64,000 nucleotides of DNA. It comes from an uncultured bacterium (GTDB lineage: Bacteria > Verrucomicrobiota > Lentisphaeria > Victivallales > UBA1829). Position 1 is the stretch's first letter, and the number at the start of each line of letters is the position of its first letter. Below, piece by piece: positions 26,990 to 37,536 of this stretch. A program made the translations under genes and the position numbers. Where the stretch lies: the NCBI GenBank assembly GCA_949292215.1, contig CASEYW010000159.1, positions 1 through 64,000 of the forward strand. The letters run 5' to 3'. The notes under the pieces are model-generated. The model was not told the origin of the DNA. It saw only the letters and a program-made list of their open reading frames with translations, and did no database searches.

Positions 26990-28864
26990 ATGGATGAACT
27001 GCTCGGACAAATCAAAGGTCCGGAAGATGTAAAAAAACTTTCAGAGAAGCAGCTGGAAGCTCTCTGCGAGGAAATTCGGAAAAAAATCATTGCCGTTGTG
27101 TCGAAAAACGGAGGGCATCTTGCACCCAATCTCGGCGTGATTGAGCTGACTGTGGCGCTTCACAGAGTCTTCAGCACCCCCGCGGACAAAATCGTATGGG
27201 ATGTGGGACACCAGACCTATCCGCATAAAATTCTCACCGGACGGTATGAAAAGTTTGATACGATCCGGCAGTTCGGCGGTCTCTCCGGATTCCAGAATCC
27301 GGCGGAATCACCGCATGATCTGTTCATCACCGGGCACGCAGGGGCAGCCCTCTCCTCTGCAATGGGACTTGCGGCAGCACTTGAATACAACGGGGATAAG
27401 GACTCCAGAGTCATTGCGGTCGTTGGCGACGGCGCTCTCGGGAACGGCATCTCCCTGGAAGCTCTGAACAATGTCCGGGGGCATAAGCGCCATTTCATCC
27501 TGATCATCAACGACAACAAGATGTCGATTTCAAAAAGTGTCGGAACCATCTCCACCAGCCTGACGAAATTTATCACCGGCCGAGGCTACAATCGCCTCAA
27601 GACGCATGTCAAGTTTCTTCTGCGCCATCTACCGGGCGGACTCCATATGATCCAGTTCATCAGCAGGGTGGAGGCTCTTACAAAAAATCTCCTTGTCTCC
27701 AGCGTGCTGTTCGAAGAGATGGGGTTCAAATATGTCGGGCCCATCGATGGACACGATCTTCCGAGCCTGATTGAGAATCTGGAGAAAGTCCGGGAGCTGA
27801 ACGCCCGTCCGGTCGTCGTACATGTGATCACGGAAAAGGGACACGGCTGCAAATATGCGATTTCCTCTCCGGAAAAATTCCACGGAGTCCCCGCCTTCGA
27901 TCCGAAAACCGGTGTGATTCTGCCTCCGCCGAAAAACACAAAATCCTTTTCCGCTGCATTCGGGGAAAGCATCATTCGCCTTGCCGAATGCCATCCGGAT
28001 GTGGTTGCACTGACCGCCGCCATGGCCGGAGGAACCGGACTCTCACGATTTGCTGAACGGTTTCCAGACCGCTTTTATGATGTAGGCATTGCGGAAGAAC
28101 ATGCTGTGGTTTTCGCAGGAGGGCTTGCGGCAGGGGGACTCCGTCCTGTCGTGGCAATCTATTCCACGTTCATGCAGCGGGCACTGGACTGCATTTTCCA
28201 TGATATCTGCCTCCAGAACCGCCCTGTGATCTTCTGCGTGGATCGAGCCGGTGCCGTGGAAGACGGACCCACGCATCATGGAATTTATGATCTCTCCTTC
28301 CTGCTTGGAATGCACAACCTTGCAATCCTCTGTCCGCGTGATGCAACGGAACTTGACGAAATGCTGCAGGCCGCATACAACGCCGAAAGTCCGGTAATGC
28401 TCCGGTATCCGCGCTCCAACGGAGCGGATCTGGATGTTCCCCGCTCTCGTCTGCTCTGGGGCAAGGCAGACGAGGTGCTTCCGGGAACCGATGTCGCCAT
28501 CTGGGCAGTCGGACGTGAACTCTCCACGGCGCTTGCAGCCGCGGCTCAGCTCCGCACAAAAAACATCAGCGCTTCCGTCACAAACACCCGGTTCCTGAGT
28601 CCCTTTGACGAAGCGAAACTTTTTGCTGACGCCGAAACAAAACTGATTGTCACCATTGAGGACAGCCGCGATGCCGACGGACTCGGCAGAATCGTCGACC
28701 GTCTTCTTCTGAACCGGATCAACCACGGAACACTCCACTTCAGCTGGCCGAAGGAAATCCTTCCGCACGGCTCCGTTCCCCTTCTGCGGGAACGCTACGG
28801 ACTGCTTCCTGAACACATTGCCCTCCGGATTGCGGAGAAACTGAAAAACCGGGAGCGCTCATGA
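26990..28864 (+). CDS. dxs: 1-deoxy-D-xylulose-5-phosphate synthase
   Basis: 624 residues from the ATG at 26990; an earlier in-frame start at 26948 is less likely. Makes DXP from pyruvate and glyceraldehyde-3-phosphate, feeding isoprenoid and thiamine synthesis. Thiamine-diphosphate motif: VGDGALGNGISLEALNN (about 145-160). Others: WDVGHQTYPHKILTGR near residue 65, SISKSVGTIS, EKGHGCKYA, and DVGIAEEHAV in the second half. Overlaps the following gene by ATGA. Confidence 0.97.
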   Translation: MDELLGQIKGPEDVKKLSEKQLEALCEEIRKKIIAVVSKNGGHLAPNLGVIELTVALHRVFSTPADKIVWDVGHQTYPHKILTGRYEKFDTIRQFGGLSGFQNPAESPHDLFITGHAGAALSSAMGLAAALEYNGDKDSRVIAVVGDGALGNGISLEALNNVRGHKRHFILIINDNKMSISKSVGTISTSLTKFITGRGYNRLKTHVKFLLRHLPGGLHMIQFISRVEALTKNLLVSSVLFEEMGFKYVGPIDGHDLPSLIENLEKVRELNARPVVVHVITEKGHGCKYAISSPEKFHGVPAFDPKTGVILPPPKNTKSFSAAFGESIIRLAECHPDVVALTAAMAGGTGLSRFAERFPDRFYDVGIAEEHAVVFAGGLAAGGLRPVVAIYSTFMQRALDCIFHDICLQNRPVIFCVDRAGAVEDGPTHHGIYDLSFLLGMHNLAILCPRDATELDEMLQAAYNAESPVMLRYPRSNGADLDVPRSRLLWGKADEVLPGTDVAIWAVGRELSTALAAAAQLRTKNISASVTNTRFLSPFDEAKLFADAETKLIVTIEDSRDADGLGRIVDRLLLNRINHGTLHFSWPKEILPHGSVPLLRERYGLLPEHIALRIAEKLKNRERS

Positions 28865-30708
28865 GGAAACTTTCCGCATGCGTTCTGCTGACCGGATCAC
28901 TGGGTGCGATCCTGATCTCGTTTGTTTTCCTTTATTTCAACATGATCGGACTGGAACCGGCGTTCTACAAAGCTTTTTTCACGAATCTGGTGTCCTTTTC
29001 CGTTGTCCCGCAGCTTCTGGTGGTGGCGTTCCTGATTTCCGGAGTGACGGTTCTGAAAGCGAAGGAGCTTTCCGGAAAACTGGCTAAGGCAATTCTGCCG
29101 GGATGGCTGCTTTGGGGACTTTTCGCGTTTCCCCTCTGCTTCACTTCAATTCTGGTTTTCATTTTCCTTCTCATGATCTGTTTCTGGCGGACAGCTCTTG
29201 TTTGCGGGTGGCATTGTCCTGTAATCAGGAACAGGTTCGCTGTTCCTGCTGCGGTCGGCATCTGTTCTCTGGCGGGATGTCTCTGGGGAATCCACATGCA
29301 GTTCGAATCCTATGACCGTCTCTGGTTCACTTACACAGACTGGACGGAATATTACAACGGATACATCGCCATTGTGCACGATCCCCTGAATTTTCTCCGC
29401 TGGCTGTACAATGCGGGGCACTTCAATCCGCTGCCGAATCTGCTGATTTCACCGATTCTCGCGCTGTTTCCGCATCCGCGGACATTGTTCATCCTGAACT
29501 CGATTTTCATTTACCTGACCGTCCCGCTGTGGTATCTGCTGGCACGATCGATGGGGATGCGGCGCTTCTCCGCCGGACTGCTCGCCGGACTGCTGATGTT
29601 TCATTTCACGATTCCGAACCTGAATCTTTCGCTGTTTTACGGATTCCATCCGATCGTCATGTTTCCGGCGATTCTGCTGTCATTCTACTATTTTTACCGG
29701 AAGGGAAACCGCACTGGAATGGCTGTCATGTTTACCCTGTCGCTCCTGCTTCAGGAGACGACCACTGTGTTCTGGTGCGGCTGGGCACTCTATCTTCTTC
29801 TGAAGCGAAAATACTGGCAGGGAATCCTGCTGGGGCTTTTCTCCTGCGGATGGTTTGCTTTTACAGTCAAAGTCGTTTCGCCTGCCGTGAAAAAAATGCT
29901 CTACGGCATGCCTGATTCCTGGAACGCGAACTATGTTCAGACGTTTCATTACGGAGAGATCGGCAACTCCATTTCGGAAATTCTGCTGGCTCCATTTACG
30001 AAGACAGCCGTTTTTTTCAGTCAGTTTGCCAGTCCGCTGAATATTTATTTCATCGCGGTTCTTCTGCTGGCGTTCTTCCCTCTGGCGCTGGCGGAGCCGC
30101 TTCTGCTGGCAACGGCGCTTCCTCTTCTTGCCGGTCTTTTCCTGATGGGCGGAAGCGATGCCCTGAATATTTCTATGTGGTATCAGACGGAAATTTTTAC
30201 CATTCTGACACTTGCCACCGCGGCAGGCTACTGGTGTTTTCTCCGGAAAAGAACGCCAGTCTCCACTATGTTTCTTGCAGGACTTCCGGAACGGACCAGC
30301 CGCAGAGCGGCACACGCGGCGGTGTTCGCGGTCGCAGCAGGACTCTTCTTCTGCGGACTCTTCTTCGGCCGCCTGCCGGTTGGAAAATATGCGTTCAGCC
30401 GGATTCAGGAGCGCCCGGACTGTTCTGAAATCATCACCAGAATCAAGGAGCTCGTTCCTCCGGATCAATTCATGCTGACAACCGGGCAGATGATGATGCA
30501 CTTCCTGACACGTCCGGCTGGACATATCATGTATGCAACACCTCCGTTCAATGCTCCCTATCTGCTGCTCTATCTGGACGATCTGCATGTTGACTTCGAA
30601 CGCAACCAAGCCCTGTTCGAGATGCTCCGCAACGACCGGCGCTACAAGCTCATCTTTGAACACAGGGAAAAAGGCTGCAACGTTGAACTTTACAAAAAAG
30701 TTCTCTGA
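28861..30708 (+). CDS. DUF2079-type integral membrane protein
   Basis: 615 residues with ten or more membrane segments. A conserved family stretch is YGFHPIVMFPAILLSFYYFYRK near residue 260, with an earlier loop HNPLPNL-like (NAGHFNPLPNLLISPI). The family is of unknown function but resembles GT-C glycosyltransferases in topology, including a large soluble segment near the C-terminus. It starts inside the dxs stop (ATGA), so the two are translationally coupled, perhaps for a polyprenyl-linked glycan step. That link is inference. Confidence 0.8.
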   Translation: MRKLSACVLLTGSLGAILISFVFLYFNMIGLEPAFYKAFFTNLVSFSVVPQLLVVAFLISGVTVLKAKELSGKLAKAILPGWLLWGLFAFPLCFTSILVFIFLLMICFWRTALVCGWHCPVIRNRFAVPAAVGICSLAGCLWGIHMQFESYDRLWFTYTDWTEYYNGYIAIVHDPLNFLRWLYNAGHFNPLPNLLISPILALFPHPRTLFILNSIFIYLTVPLWYLLARSMGMRRFSAGLLAGLLMFHFTIPNLNLSLFYGFHPIVMFPAILLSFYYFYRKGNRTGMAVMFTLSLLLQETTTVFWCGWALYLLLKRKYWQGILLGLFSCGWFAFTVKVVSPAVKKMLYGMPDSWNANYVQTFHYGEIGNSISEILLAPFTKTAVFFSQFASPLNIYFIAVLLLAFFPLALAEPLLLATALPLLAGLFLMGGSDALNISMWYQTEIFTILTLATAAGYWCFLRKRTPVSTMFLAGLPERTSRRAAHAAVFAVAAGLFFCGLFFGRLPVGKYAFSRIQERPDCSEIITRIKELVPPDQFMLTTGQMMMHFLTRPAGHIMYATPPFNAPYLLLYLDDLHVDFERNQALFEMLRNDRRYKLIFEHREKGCNVELYKKVL

Positions 30709-30739
30709 TCTTTTTCCCTGCTTTTTCAATTTGCCCCTC

Positions 30740-30768
30740 TTGACAAAAACAGGAAAATCGTTTATAAT
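30740..30768 (+). promoter_or_regulatory. consensus sigma-70 promoter of the GntR/pseudopilin/hydrolase operon
   Basis: TTGACA (30740-30745), 17 bases, TATAAT (30763-30768): a perfect match. TGGT and ACCA arms (11 bases apart) lie just downstream and may be the GntR operator. Confidence 0.9.
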
Positions 30769-30815
30769 GTAAGTGGTCAGAAAACTATACCAAATGTCAA
30801 AAAAGAGGGATGAAT

Positions 30816-31856
30816 ATGCCGAAAATCAAAGCCGAGCTGATGACAACGCCGATCAAGTTTTATCTGCGGCAGTTTGTCACGAGAGCGGGATGCGAGCCGA
30901 AGGCGATTCCGAGCGAACGTTCTCTGAGCGCGCGATTCAATGTCGCGCGCGGTACGGTCCGCGATGCGATTCAGCAGCTCGAAGAGGATGAGGTTCTGAT
31001 CCGTCTTCCTGGACGCAAAGGAGTGTTCAGCAACCCGCGGCTTCACACTCCGAACCTTAAGCTGATCGGTTTGGTAGCTCATGGCAATGGCGGGTACGCC
31101 TCGGAGTTCCCGTTTGAAGCCGGCATTCTGCAATCCGGCTTTTTCCCGGAGATGCCGCGGAATTCTTTTTATTGCAACATCATGTTTCCGGAACGTTTTT
31201 CGGAAGAGGAGCTGGTCCGCTTCTTTTCCAATCAGAATCTGGATGCCCTTGTCTGGTTTCTGCCGGATGATTTTTATACTGGCCTGATCACCCGTCTGCG
31301 GGAGAATGGAATTCCGCTTTTCACGGTGAATGTGACAAAACAGGTCAAGTTCAGTCTACCGCACTCTCCATGCGATTTTTTCCCGGAAGTGACCGCCCTG
31401 GATCTTGTAATGCGGGCGGTGAAGGAGATTGCTCCGAAAAAGGCCCTGTTCTGTTTTCAGAAGGACAAGCGGCATTTCTGTCTGTGGGGGCAGCGGATAG
31501 TGGAGACGGCGGAACTGCCCGGAATTCAAAAGGAGATCCGCCATCTGGATGCCAGACAGACGGATCTGTTGGCGGAATGGTTGCGCTCGGATCCGGAGAT
31601 TACTGTCCTCTATACAGTCGGCAACTGGTATCTCCGCCAGTCCTTTATCGTGGAGGCAGTAGAAAAATCCGGACGCAGGGATCTTGTCATTGTTCTGGAA
31701 AACAACACCTCTTCCATTGCGCTGAAACAGAAGCATCCGGAGCTGGATATCCGGATCATCAGTTCGATTTTGGAGAGAATACAGAAAACGGGAGAAAATG
31801 CGGCAAAGGCGATTGTTCAATATTTTGAAACCAAACAACAGGAGAAGAATGGATGA
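30816..31856 (+). CDS. GntR-family regulator with a LacI-type ligand domain
   Basis: 346 residues; the ATG at 30816 has GAGGG 6 bases upstream (the ATG at 30810 touches it). N-terminal winged helix: [40 protein letters not shown], residues about 32-70. The rest ([13 protein letters not shown]...) is a periplasmic-binding-protein-like effector domain that presumably binds a sugar. First gene of an operon with a pseudopilin (ATGA overlap) and a large secreted hydrolase. It probably represses its own strong promoter. Confidence 0.85.
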   Translation: MPKIKAELMTTPIKFYLRQFVTRAGCEPKAIPSERSLSARFNVARGTVRDAIQQLEEDEVLIRLPGRKGVFSNPRLHTPNLKLIGLVAHGNGGYASEFPFEAGILQSGFFPEMPRNSFYCNIMFPERFSEEELVRFFSNQNLDALVWFLPDDFYTGLITRLRENGIPLFTVNVTKQVKFSLPHSPCDFFPEVTALDLVMRAVKEIAPKKALFCFQKDKRHFCLWGQRIVETAELPGIQKEIRHLDARQTDLLAEWLRSDPEITVLYTVGNWYLRQSFIVEAVEKSGRRDLVIVLENNTSSIALKQKHPELDIRIISSILERIQKTGENAAKAIVQYFETKQQEKNG

Positions 31857-32668
31857 AACGGGGAAAATTTTTCACACTGATAGAGCTTCTGATCGTTGTG
31901 GCCATTATCGCAATCCTTGCCGGAATGCTTCTTCCGGCTTTGAATAAAGCACGGCAGTCGGCATTTTCCGCTCAGTGTAAGAGCAATATGAAGCAGATCG
32001 GGACGGCGGAAGCGATGTACAGTTCCGATTACGACAGCATCATTCTGCCCGGAAGCGCCACTGCCGGCTATTTCTCCGGCTGGGGAGAGAACTGCAGTGC
32101 GGGACATTTCCTCGGAGGCGGAGTGGGAAAGGCAAATCAGACAAGACCGTACGGGGTTGCTCTGGACAGTGAAAAAAATTCAAAATGTGCGTTTGTTTGT
32201 CCGGCATTTCCGGATGCGGATCTCAGCTGGGGGACGGGGAAGTGGAAATTCGGTCATATCCTGCCGAGTCCGGTGCTGCATCCCTGGCTGGATCTAGTTT
32301 CGGAAAAAAACAGCATTGTATTCGCTCCATCGACAGCAATCAGTTTCGGCGAAATTTATAAAGGTGTCTCTTATGCCGGCACAACACTGTTCTGGAATGG
32401 GAAGGGGGATCGCTGTGATTTCGGATATCTCGGCTATCATCACAACGGCGAGGACCCCGCAGGCCGGAGCAAAGACAACACCGAAGCGCTTCTTTCCAAC
32501 GGCAGAACCAACCTGCTCTATTATGACGGACATGTGGGCAGCGAGACGGCGAAAAAACTCTATTCAGCATCTTATACAAAACACGATATTCTCGGAAATG
32601 CGGACAAGAAAGAGACAAATGTTTTCTTCAACGGTTTCCGGAGATCAAAAAAGACACCGACAGAATAA
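31853..32668 (+). CDS. prepilin-like pseudopilin of the GntR/hydrolase operon
   Basis: 271 residues. [20 protein letters not shown] then [21 protein letters not shown]-terminal [17 protein letters not shown] holds the DG motif. AGGAG precedes the ATG at 31853, which overlaps the regulator stop. It lies 27 bases before the multidomain secreted hydrolase. Longer than its paralogues in this window. Confidence 0.88.
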   Translation: MKRGKFFTLIELLIVVAIIAILAGMLLPALNKARQSAFSAQCKSNMKQIGTAEAMYSSDYDSIILPGSATAGYFSGWGENCSAGHFLGGGVGKANQTRPYGVALDSEKNSKCAFVCPAFPDADLSWGTGKWKFGHILPSPVLHPWLDLVSEKNSIVFAPSTAISFGEIYKGVSYAGTTLFWNGKGDRCDFGYLGYHHNGEDPAGRSKDNTEALLSNGRTNLLYYDGHVGSETAKKLYSASYTKHDILGNADKKETNVFFNGFRRSKKTPTE

Positions 32669-32695
32669 TCCATTCAAGGAAAGGACAGATCTACG

Positions 32696-35600
32696 ATGAA
32701 TCGAATCTTGAGCGCGGCACTGTTTGCCGCATTGCTGACGGGGCCGGTATTTCTGAATGCGGACCTGCCGAATCCGGAACCGTATCTTGCCTCCGGAAAA
32801 ACGGAACGGATTACTCCACGACTTGTCGTGCAGGATTTCACGGTTTCGGGCAAAACGCTTTCGATCCCTTCGTTTGTCGCGGGAAATAAAAGCGTGACGA
32901 TCTATCAGGACGGCAACCGGAAAAATCTGTCGAAGGCATGTTACATCACGATTCTGGTCAACGGGAAGGAGGCGTTGCGCCTTTTCTGGTGGGGCGACAA
33001 CAAAAACGGCTACGGCTATCCGTTCCGGGATCTCCCGGGAAAACCGCCGGTCGTTTCGGTCGATTCGAAAAACGGATCGTTCACGGTCCGCAAACCGTAT
33101 CTGGATGCGCAGAGCGTGGAACAGCAATTCATCTATACGCTGAAAGCGCTCCCGGGAAGCCGGATCGAACTGACGTGGAACGCCGGAGCGCTCTGGATGA
33201 CTCCGCACAATTTCCTCGGAAAGGAACTTGCCTGGAAAAACTGGAACATCACACCGGAAAATTCGATGCTTCCGAAGCACAAGGAACAGAAACAGCAGAT
33301 CGTGAAAGGTTCTTTTGTGTACAACGGAACAAAACCGCTTGAGGGATTCCGTCTGGAACTGCCGGAAACGGAGCAGGGAAATTTCATTCTCTCCCGCGTG
33401 ATCGACAACCGCTGGAAGATCAACCGTCTGGACGGAATTGTCCGGTACGGAAGCAAACTGCGGAAGCTGGTCATTGATCTCGGCGAATGTATCACCGGAG
33501 ACGGGAACACGCCGCCTCCGGTGGGAGGAATCGACTTCTGGAAGGAGGACCGCCTCCATGTACCCCGTCCGGCGACGCGGAACATCCTGCCGAATCCGAG
33601 TTTCGAACAGGGTCTCCGCTTCTGGAGCTGGAACGACGGCGGCGCGGTCTATACTCCGGAAAAATGCCGCTATGAGGTCGTTCCGGAAGGCCGTTTCGGG
33701 AAACATGCTCTGGCGATCCATCCGACCCAGCCGCGCGTTCCCGCCATGCGTTCCTTTCCGCTGGCGCTTGACGCGGGAAAAACGTATACCCTGAGTTTTT
33801 ACGCGAAAGCGGAAAAGCCATGTACGCTTTCTCTGGCACTGGCAAGCGTGACGCGCGCCGGAAAATTTATCGGCAAATATGGTCCGATCTCCGGCGATGC
33901 GGGCAAGCCGGAAACCTCTTTTCAGATCACGCCCGAATGGAAACGCTACCAGCGTACCTTCACTGCTGATTCCGCAGGGGTGCGCCTTCTCCTGAACGGA
34001 GCATACAACAGCTCCCGGATTCTGGTGGACGGGATGCAGCTGGAAGAGGGAAATCATCCGACGGAATTCGTTACAGCGCCCATCGAAGGAAATTTCGTTA
34101 CCGCCTCTCCGGACAATGATCTGATCAAAGGCAAACCGTTCGGGAGTACTTTTCTGTTTCAGGGAGCGCCAGGAACGACAGGACGGGTCAATGTGACTGT
34201 TTCGAATGCCTATCAGGAGACCCTGATGAAAAAGACTCTCTCCGTGAAAATCGGACCCGACGGAACGCAGAAAGTCGATTTTCCGATGGACCCGAACGTG
34301 ATTCAGGAGGGAATCTTTGTGGTCCGCGCCGATTACAACGTCAGCGGGAGAGCCTATACGAATTACTACCGCTTCAATGTAATGACTCCACTCAAAAACA
34401 CGCATCCGACCAAAGATATCTTCGGAACGCTGCATGCCATGGCGATCTATTCCCGCGGCGATGATATCGGCCGAAAGTACCGGGACTGGGGATTCGGATC
34501 CACAAGCTGGGGATACAATCCGCAGGGAGGAATCAAATCGGTTCTGGAAAAGAAATACGGAATTACAAATTATCTTCATGTTCTGGCGGAAAAAGAGAAA
34601 AAATACGGTCCTCTGATCCGGTCGATCACTTCCGTTTCACCGGAACTCGTGAAAGAGGTGGAGGAAGTTGCATTCCGGGAGGTCTCCAAGTACGATCCGA
34701 AACAGGCGTTTTCCTGGGCGCTCTACAACGAGGAGGAGGCCTCGCCTCTGCCGACATCCGGAAAATATGACGACTATTTCAAACTCCAGCAGGCACTTGC
34801 GCGCGGTGCCAGGCGAGCGAATCCGAATGTGATCATCGCGCCGACGCACGGCACCAGCGGATACAGCAATCTGCGGGGATATGATGCCTATGAAGGGTAT
34901 CTTTCCGCTGCGAAAAAACAGAACTTCCGGTACGACGCCATCACCATTCATCCATATGGCGCTGTGGATGGCAACTCCCTGGGATCGCAGGATCTCGATT
35001 CCGCACTCGCCATGCTGACTGCTCAGATGAAGCGTTACGGATACGGAAAAGAAACCCCGATTTATGTCAGTGAAATGTTCATGTACCCGTTTGTCCGCAT
35101 CCCGCAGTGGGGCGCTCTGACCAACGGCGACGACTGGCGGGTCAACGGGACGGTAACATACTCTCTCGGAAACCGGGAATTCGTACAGGCATCGAGTGCC
35201 GCGCGGGTCTGGATCATTGCACTCAAATACTGGCCGCAGGTCCGCATGACGAATCTCTGGATTTCCGCTCCGTTTCTGGATATGCACCTTTCTCCGATCC
35301 TGATGTGCAAAGTGGCGAATACACTTGGTCATCTGATGCCCGAGGTCGAGTTCCATTCGGAAATCAAACCTTCCACTTCGATCCGCGGATATGTGTTCAA
35401 GCGGAAAAATGCAAAACCGATCGCCGCACTCTGGTGCATTGATCCCGATGTGGAAAACGGACTCAAACGGGGACCGGAAGTGGAAGTCGCATTCGGACAG
35501 AATGTGGAATTCATCGACCTGATGGGCGCAAAGCGGAGTGCGAAACCCGACAAAAACGGTGTGTTCCGGATTCCTCTGACTCCGGCTCCATTGTTCGTGA

Positions 35601-36586
35601 TCGCGGAAGATGTGGAGAAACTCTCCTCCGCGCTGAAAAAGATCACTTCCAACGATGTCACCGCGACTCTTGCCCTCTCCGTAAAGCCCGCACTCGACGG
35701 TTCACTCAAAGCCGAGCTCCGGAACCGTACCGTCTTTCCCAGAACCGGTACCCTGGAAGCAGCCGGAAAAAAGACGCCTTATCAGCTGAAACCGGAAGGA
35801 ACACAGTCGTTTGAGCTTTCTCCGCGCCGGAAGATCGAACCGGATAAGCTCTATCATTCCGATCTCCAGCTTACCATAACACCGTCGAAAGGCGACCGGT
35901 TGACAAAACGCTGGAACATGGATTATTTCTACGTTCCGCATGTAAACGGAACACCGGACTGGTCACGGATTCCGGGAATCCCGATGACAAATTATCACCC
36001 GGCACAACCAGGAATTAAAAAAGGAGACCTGGAAGCAGTCTACAAACTCGCATGGAACCGTCAAAACCTCTACATCCGCGTGGAAGTAACCGATGACAAA
36101 TTCATGGATACTTCCGCACAGTGGAAACGTCCGGGCGCGGAACGGATGCTCTGGCTCCATGACGGATGCCTTGAAGTCTATTTCGACTGCGGCGCAAACG
36201 GTCGTTCCAACTCGAAACCCGGATATGACGACGATGACTACCGTTATGATTTCGCACAGAAAAACGGAAAAGGCGTTGTCTACCGCTTCAAGGAGGTCTT
36301 CCACCAACTCGCGGACGGTGTAAACATGCCGAGCAAGAAAGAGGCATCGAAGAACGTGAAATGCGAGTTCACCCGCACGAAAAACGGCTATGCGTATACG
36401 CTCATTTTTGCGGAACGCTATCTTCTGCCGATTGTCCTGAAAAAAGGCTTCCCGTTCGGATTCGCCCTCTACCTGCACGACAAAGATCCCGGAAAGAAGG
36501 ACAAAGCGCTGACCAGCGGAATGAATCCCGGTGCTCATTGCCAGGCCGATCCGGCAAATTGGCCGATTGCAATCCTTGCCGAATAA
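32696..36586 (+). CDS. large secreted multidomain glycosidase with CBM4/9-like and CBM9-like domains
   Basis: 1296 residues. Signal peptide MNRILSAALFAALLTGPVFLNA. Residues about 300-460 look like a CBM4/9-type beta-sandwich (NPSFEQGLRFW, YTLSFYAKAEKP). A glycosidase barrel spans about 565-870, with a likely acid/base Glu in ALYNEEEAS (about 677) and a second Glu in YVSEMF (about 793). The C-terminal part, about 1105-1290, is a CBM9/DOMON-like sugar-binding domain (LYIRVEVTDDKF, CLEVYFDCGANG). I cannot fix the GH family. Substrate unknown; controlled with its pseudopilin by the GntR gene. Confidence 0.75.
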   Translation: MNRILSAALFAALLTGPVFLNADLPNPEPYLASGKTERITPRLVVQDFTVSGKTLSIPSFVAGNKSVTIYQDGNRKNLSKACYITILVNGKEALRLFWWGDNKNGYGYPFRDLPGKPPVVSVDSKNGSFTVRKPYLDAQSVEQQFIYTLKALPGSRIELTWNAGALWMTPHNFLGKELAWKNWNITPENSMLPKHKEQKQQIVKGSFVYNGTKPLEGFRLELPETEQGNFILSRVIDNRWKINRLDGIVRYGSKLRKLVIDLGECITGDGNTPPPVGGIDFWKEDRLHVPRPATRNILPNPSFEQGLRFWSWNDGGAVYTPEKCRYEVVPEGRFGKHALAIHPTQPRVPAMRSFPLALDAGKTYTLSFYAKAEKPCTLSLALASVTRAGKFIGKYGPISGDAGKPETSFQITPEWKRYQRTFTADSAGVRLLLNGAYNSSRILVDGMQLEEGNHPTEFVTAPIEGNFVTASPDNDLIKGKPFGSTFLFQGAPGTTGRVNVTVSNAYQETLMKKTLSVKIGPDGTQKVDFPMDPNVIQEGIFVVRADYNVSGRAYTNYYRFNVMTPLKNTHPTKDIFGTLHAMAIYSRGDDIGRKYRDWGFGSTSWGYNPQGGIKSVLEKKYGITNYLHVLAEKEKKYGPLIRSITSVSPELVKEVEEVAFREVSKYDPKQAFSWALYNEEEASPLPTSGKYDDYFKLQQALARGARRANPNVIIAPTHGTSGYSNLRGYDAYEGYLSAAKKQNFRYDAITIHPYGAVDGNSLGSQDLDSALAMLTAQMKRYGYGKETPIYVSEMFMYPFVRIPQWGALTNGDDWRVNGTVTYSLGNREFVQASSAARVWIIALKYWPQVRMTNLWISAPFLDMHLSPILMCKVANTLGHLMPEVEFHSEIKPSTSIRGYVFKRKNAKPIAALWCIDPDVENGLKRGPEVEVAFGQNVEFIDLMGAKRSAKPDKNGVFRIPLTPAPLFVIAEDVEKLSSALKKITSNDVTATLALSVKPALDGSLKAELRNRTVFPRTGTLEAAGKKTPYQLKPEGTQSFELSPRRKIEPDKLYHSDLQLTITPSKGDRLTKRWNMDYFYVPHVNGTPDWSRIPGIPMTNYHPAQPGIKKGDLEAVYKLAWNRQNLYIRVEVTDDKFMDTSAQWKRPGAERMLWLHDGCLEVYFDCGANGRSNSKPGYDDDDYRYDFAQKNGKGVVYRFKEVFHQLADGVNMPSKKEASKNVKCEFTRTKNGYAYTLIFAERYLLPIVLKKGFPFGFALYLHDKDPGKKDKALTSGMNPGAHCQADPANWPIAILAE

Positions 36587-36598
36587 AAACACCTGACC

Positions 36599-36701
36599 GC
36601 CTTTGCATACAAACGCAAAGGCGTCAAAAGTTTAGGGAAAGAGAGGAGCGCGAGGGGAGAAGAACCGCTTTTCAAAGCGGTTTTCTCCTCTCGCATTTTT
36701 T
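36599..36701 (+). repeat. two-hairpin dispersed element, copy B, acting as a strong terminator
   Basis: A perfect 8-base hairpin (GCCTTTGC/GCAAAGGC, 36599-36622) is followed by a stem of about 21 pairs (36650-36694, one bulge and one G-T pair) and six T. It matches copy A (10665) in order, spacing and a conserved core of about 30 bases. It lies 13 bases after the hydrolase stop. Confidence 0.75.
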
Positions 36702-36802
36702 GTTTAATGAAAAGAGTTTCGTGCGTTGCACGACCAGCGTCTCGCCGCTGGACCGCGACAAGGACACAGTCCTTGACCCGAGAAAAATGCGTGCGCATTT
36801 TT
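36702..36802. other. four further hairpins between convergent genes
   Basis: CGTGC/GCACG (36720-36732), CCAGCG/CGCTGG (36734-36751), CAAGGAC/GTCCTTG (36759-36775), and AAAAATGCG/CGCATTTTT (36783-36802, a bidirectional terminator-like stem serving the lectin-like gene). All have perfect arms. Confidence 0.6.
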
Positions 36803-36822
36803 CCGTCACGATGACCTTCGGA

Positions 36823-37536
36823 TTACTTGTTTTTGAGTGTTACGATAAAATCATCAAGGAACACCCGGTAATCTTTCGTATTAGGTGGGAAGTTCAGGTA
36901 GAGACTTCCGAGTCCTGCATTCGGATGGCGGAAAAGAATCTCTGCCGTTGTATGTTTTCCGGTTGTAAGATCGGTCAGTTCGCAGAGAGCGGAATCTCCA
37001 TCTTCGGGAGTCAGAGGAAGGGTGAAGGAGAGCTGATACCAGCGGTCGTTGGAGATCCGTCCGAGAGTACCATCTCCCTTTTTTTTCTTCCTGTTTGCCC
37101 TGGCCGGAGAATGGACGCTGAGAACCTGCCGTTTCATGGAGGTGCTCAGAAGACGGAGTCCGCCCTGTTTCGCATCGCGGATTTCAAAGGAGATGCGGGT
37201 CTGATCTGCCGGGCCGTCGAGGGTGAATTTGAATTCGATTTTCTGAATTCCCTTTTTCGGGGAAGGCAGTCGAATGCCGGCTCCCCACTGTCCCGGCGAG
37301 TCGAAGCGCTGGAACATCAGGGAATTGTTTCCGGAAACGGAACGTTCGCTGGAAACATAAAAAAGATCCTTTCCCTGAGTACCCCATGCCCGTCCCCATT
37401 TCCGCGGAGATCTGCCGGGCACGACGGATTCGAAATCGTCCTTGTACAACGTTTCGGCGGAATCAGAGAAAACCGCCGCGGCGGCGAGCAGAATCACTGC
37501 CGCGGAACAGATTCGTTTACCAGTAGTAGAATTCAT
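36823..37536 (-). CDS. secreted concanavalin A-like/lectin-type protein
   Basis: 237 residues. Signal peptide MNSTTGKRICSAAVILLAAAAVFS then a single beta-rich domain (YKDDFESVVPG, NSLMFQRFDSPGQWGAGIRL, KIEFKFTLDGPADQTRISFE, VFLDDFIVTLKNK) resembling LamG/concanavalin A-like domains that accompany glycosidases. It has no obvious catalytic residues. Its start overlaps the GH2-like gene's stop by 20 bases, so it is translated with it. Probably a secreted sugar-binding partner. Confidence 0.6.
   Translation of the reverse strand: MNSTTGKRICSAAVILLAAAAVFSDSAETLYKDDFESVVPGRSPRKWGRAWGTQGKDLFYVSSERSVSGNNSLMFQRFDSPGQWGAGIRLPSPKKGIQKIEFKFTLDGPADQTRISFEIRDAKQGGLRLLSTSMKRQVLSVHSPARANRKKKKGDGTLGRISNDRWYQLSFTLPLTPEDGDSALCELTDLTTGKHTTAEILFRHPNAGLGSLYLNFPPNTKDYRVFLDDFIVTLKNK

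Noticed and set aside
32645..34579. 644-codon minus-strand open frame opposite the multidomain hydrolase
   Set aside because: Antisense to a protein with a signal peptide and CBM-like motifs; no ribosome site or domain of its own.
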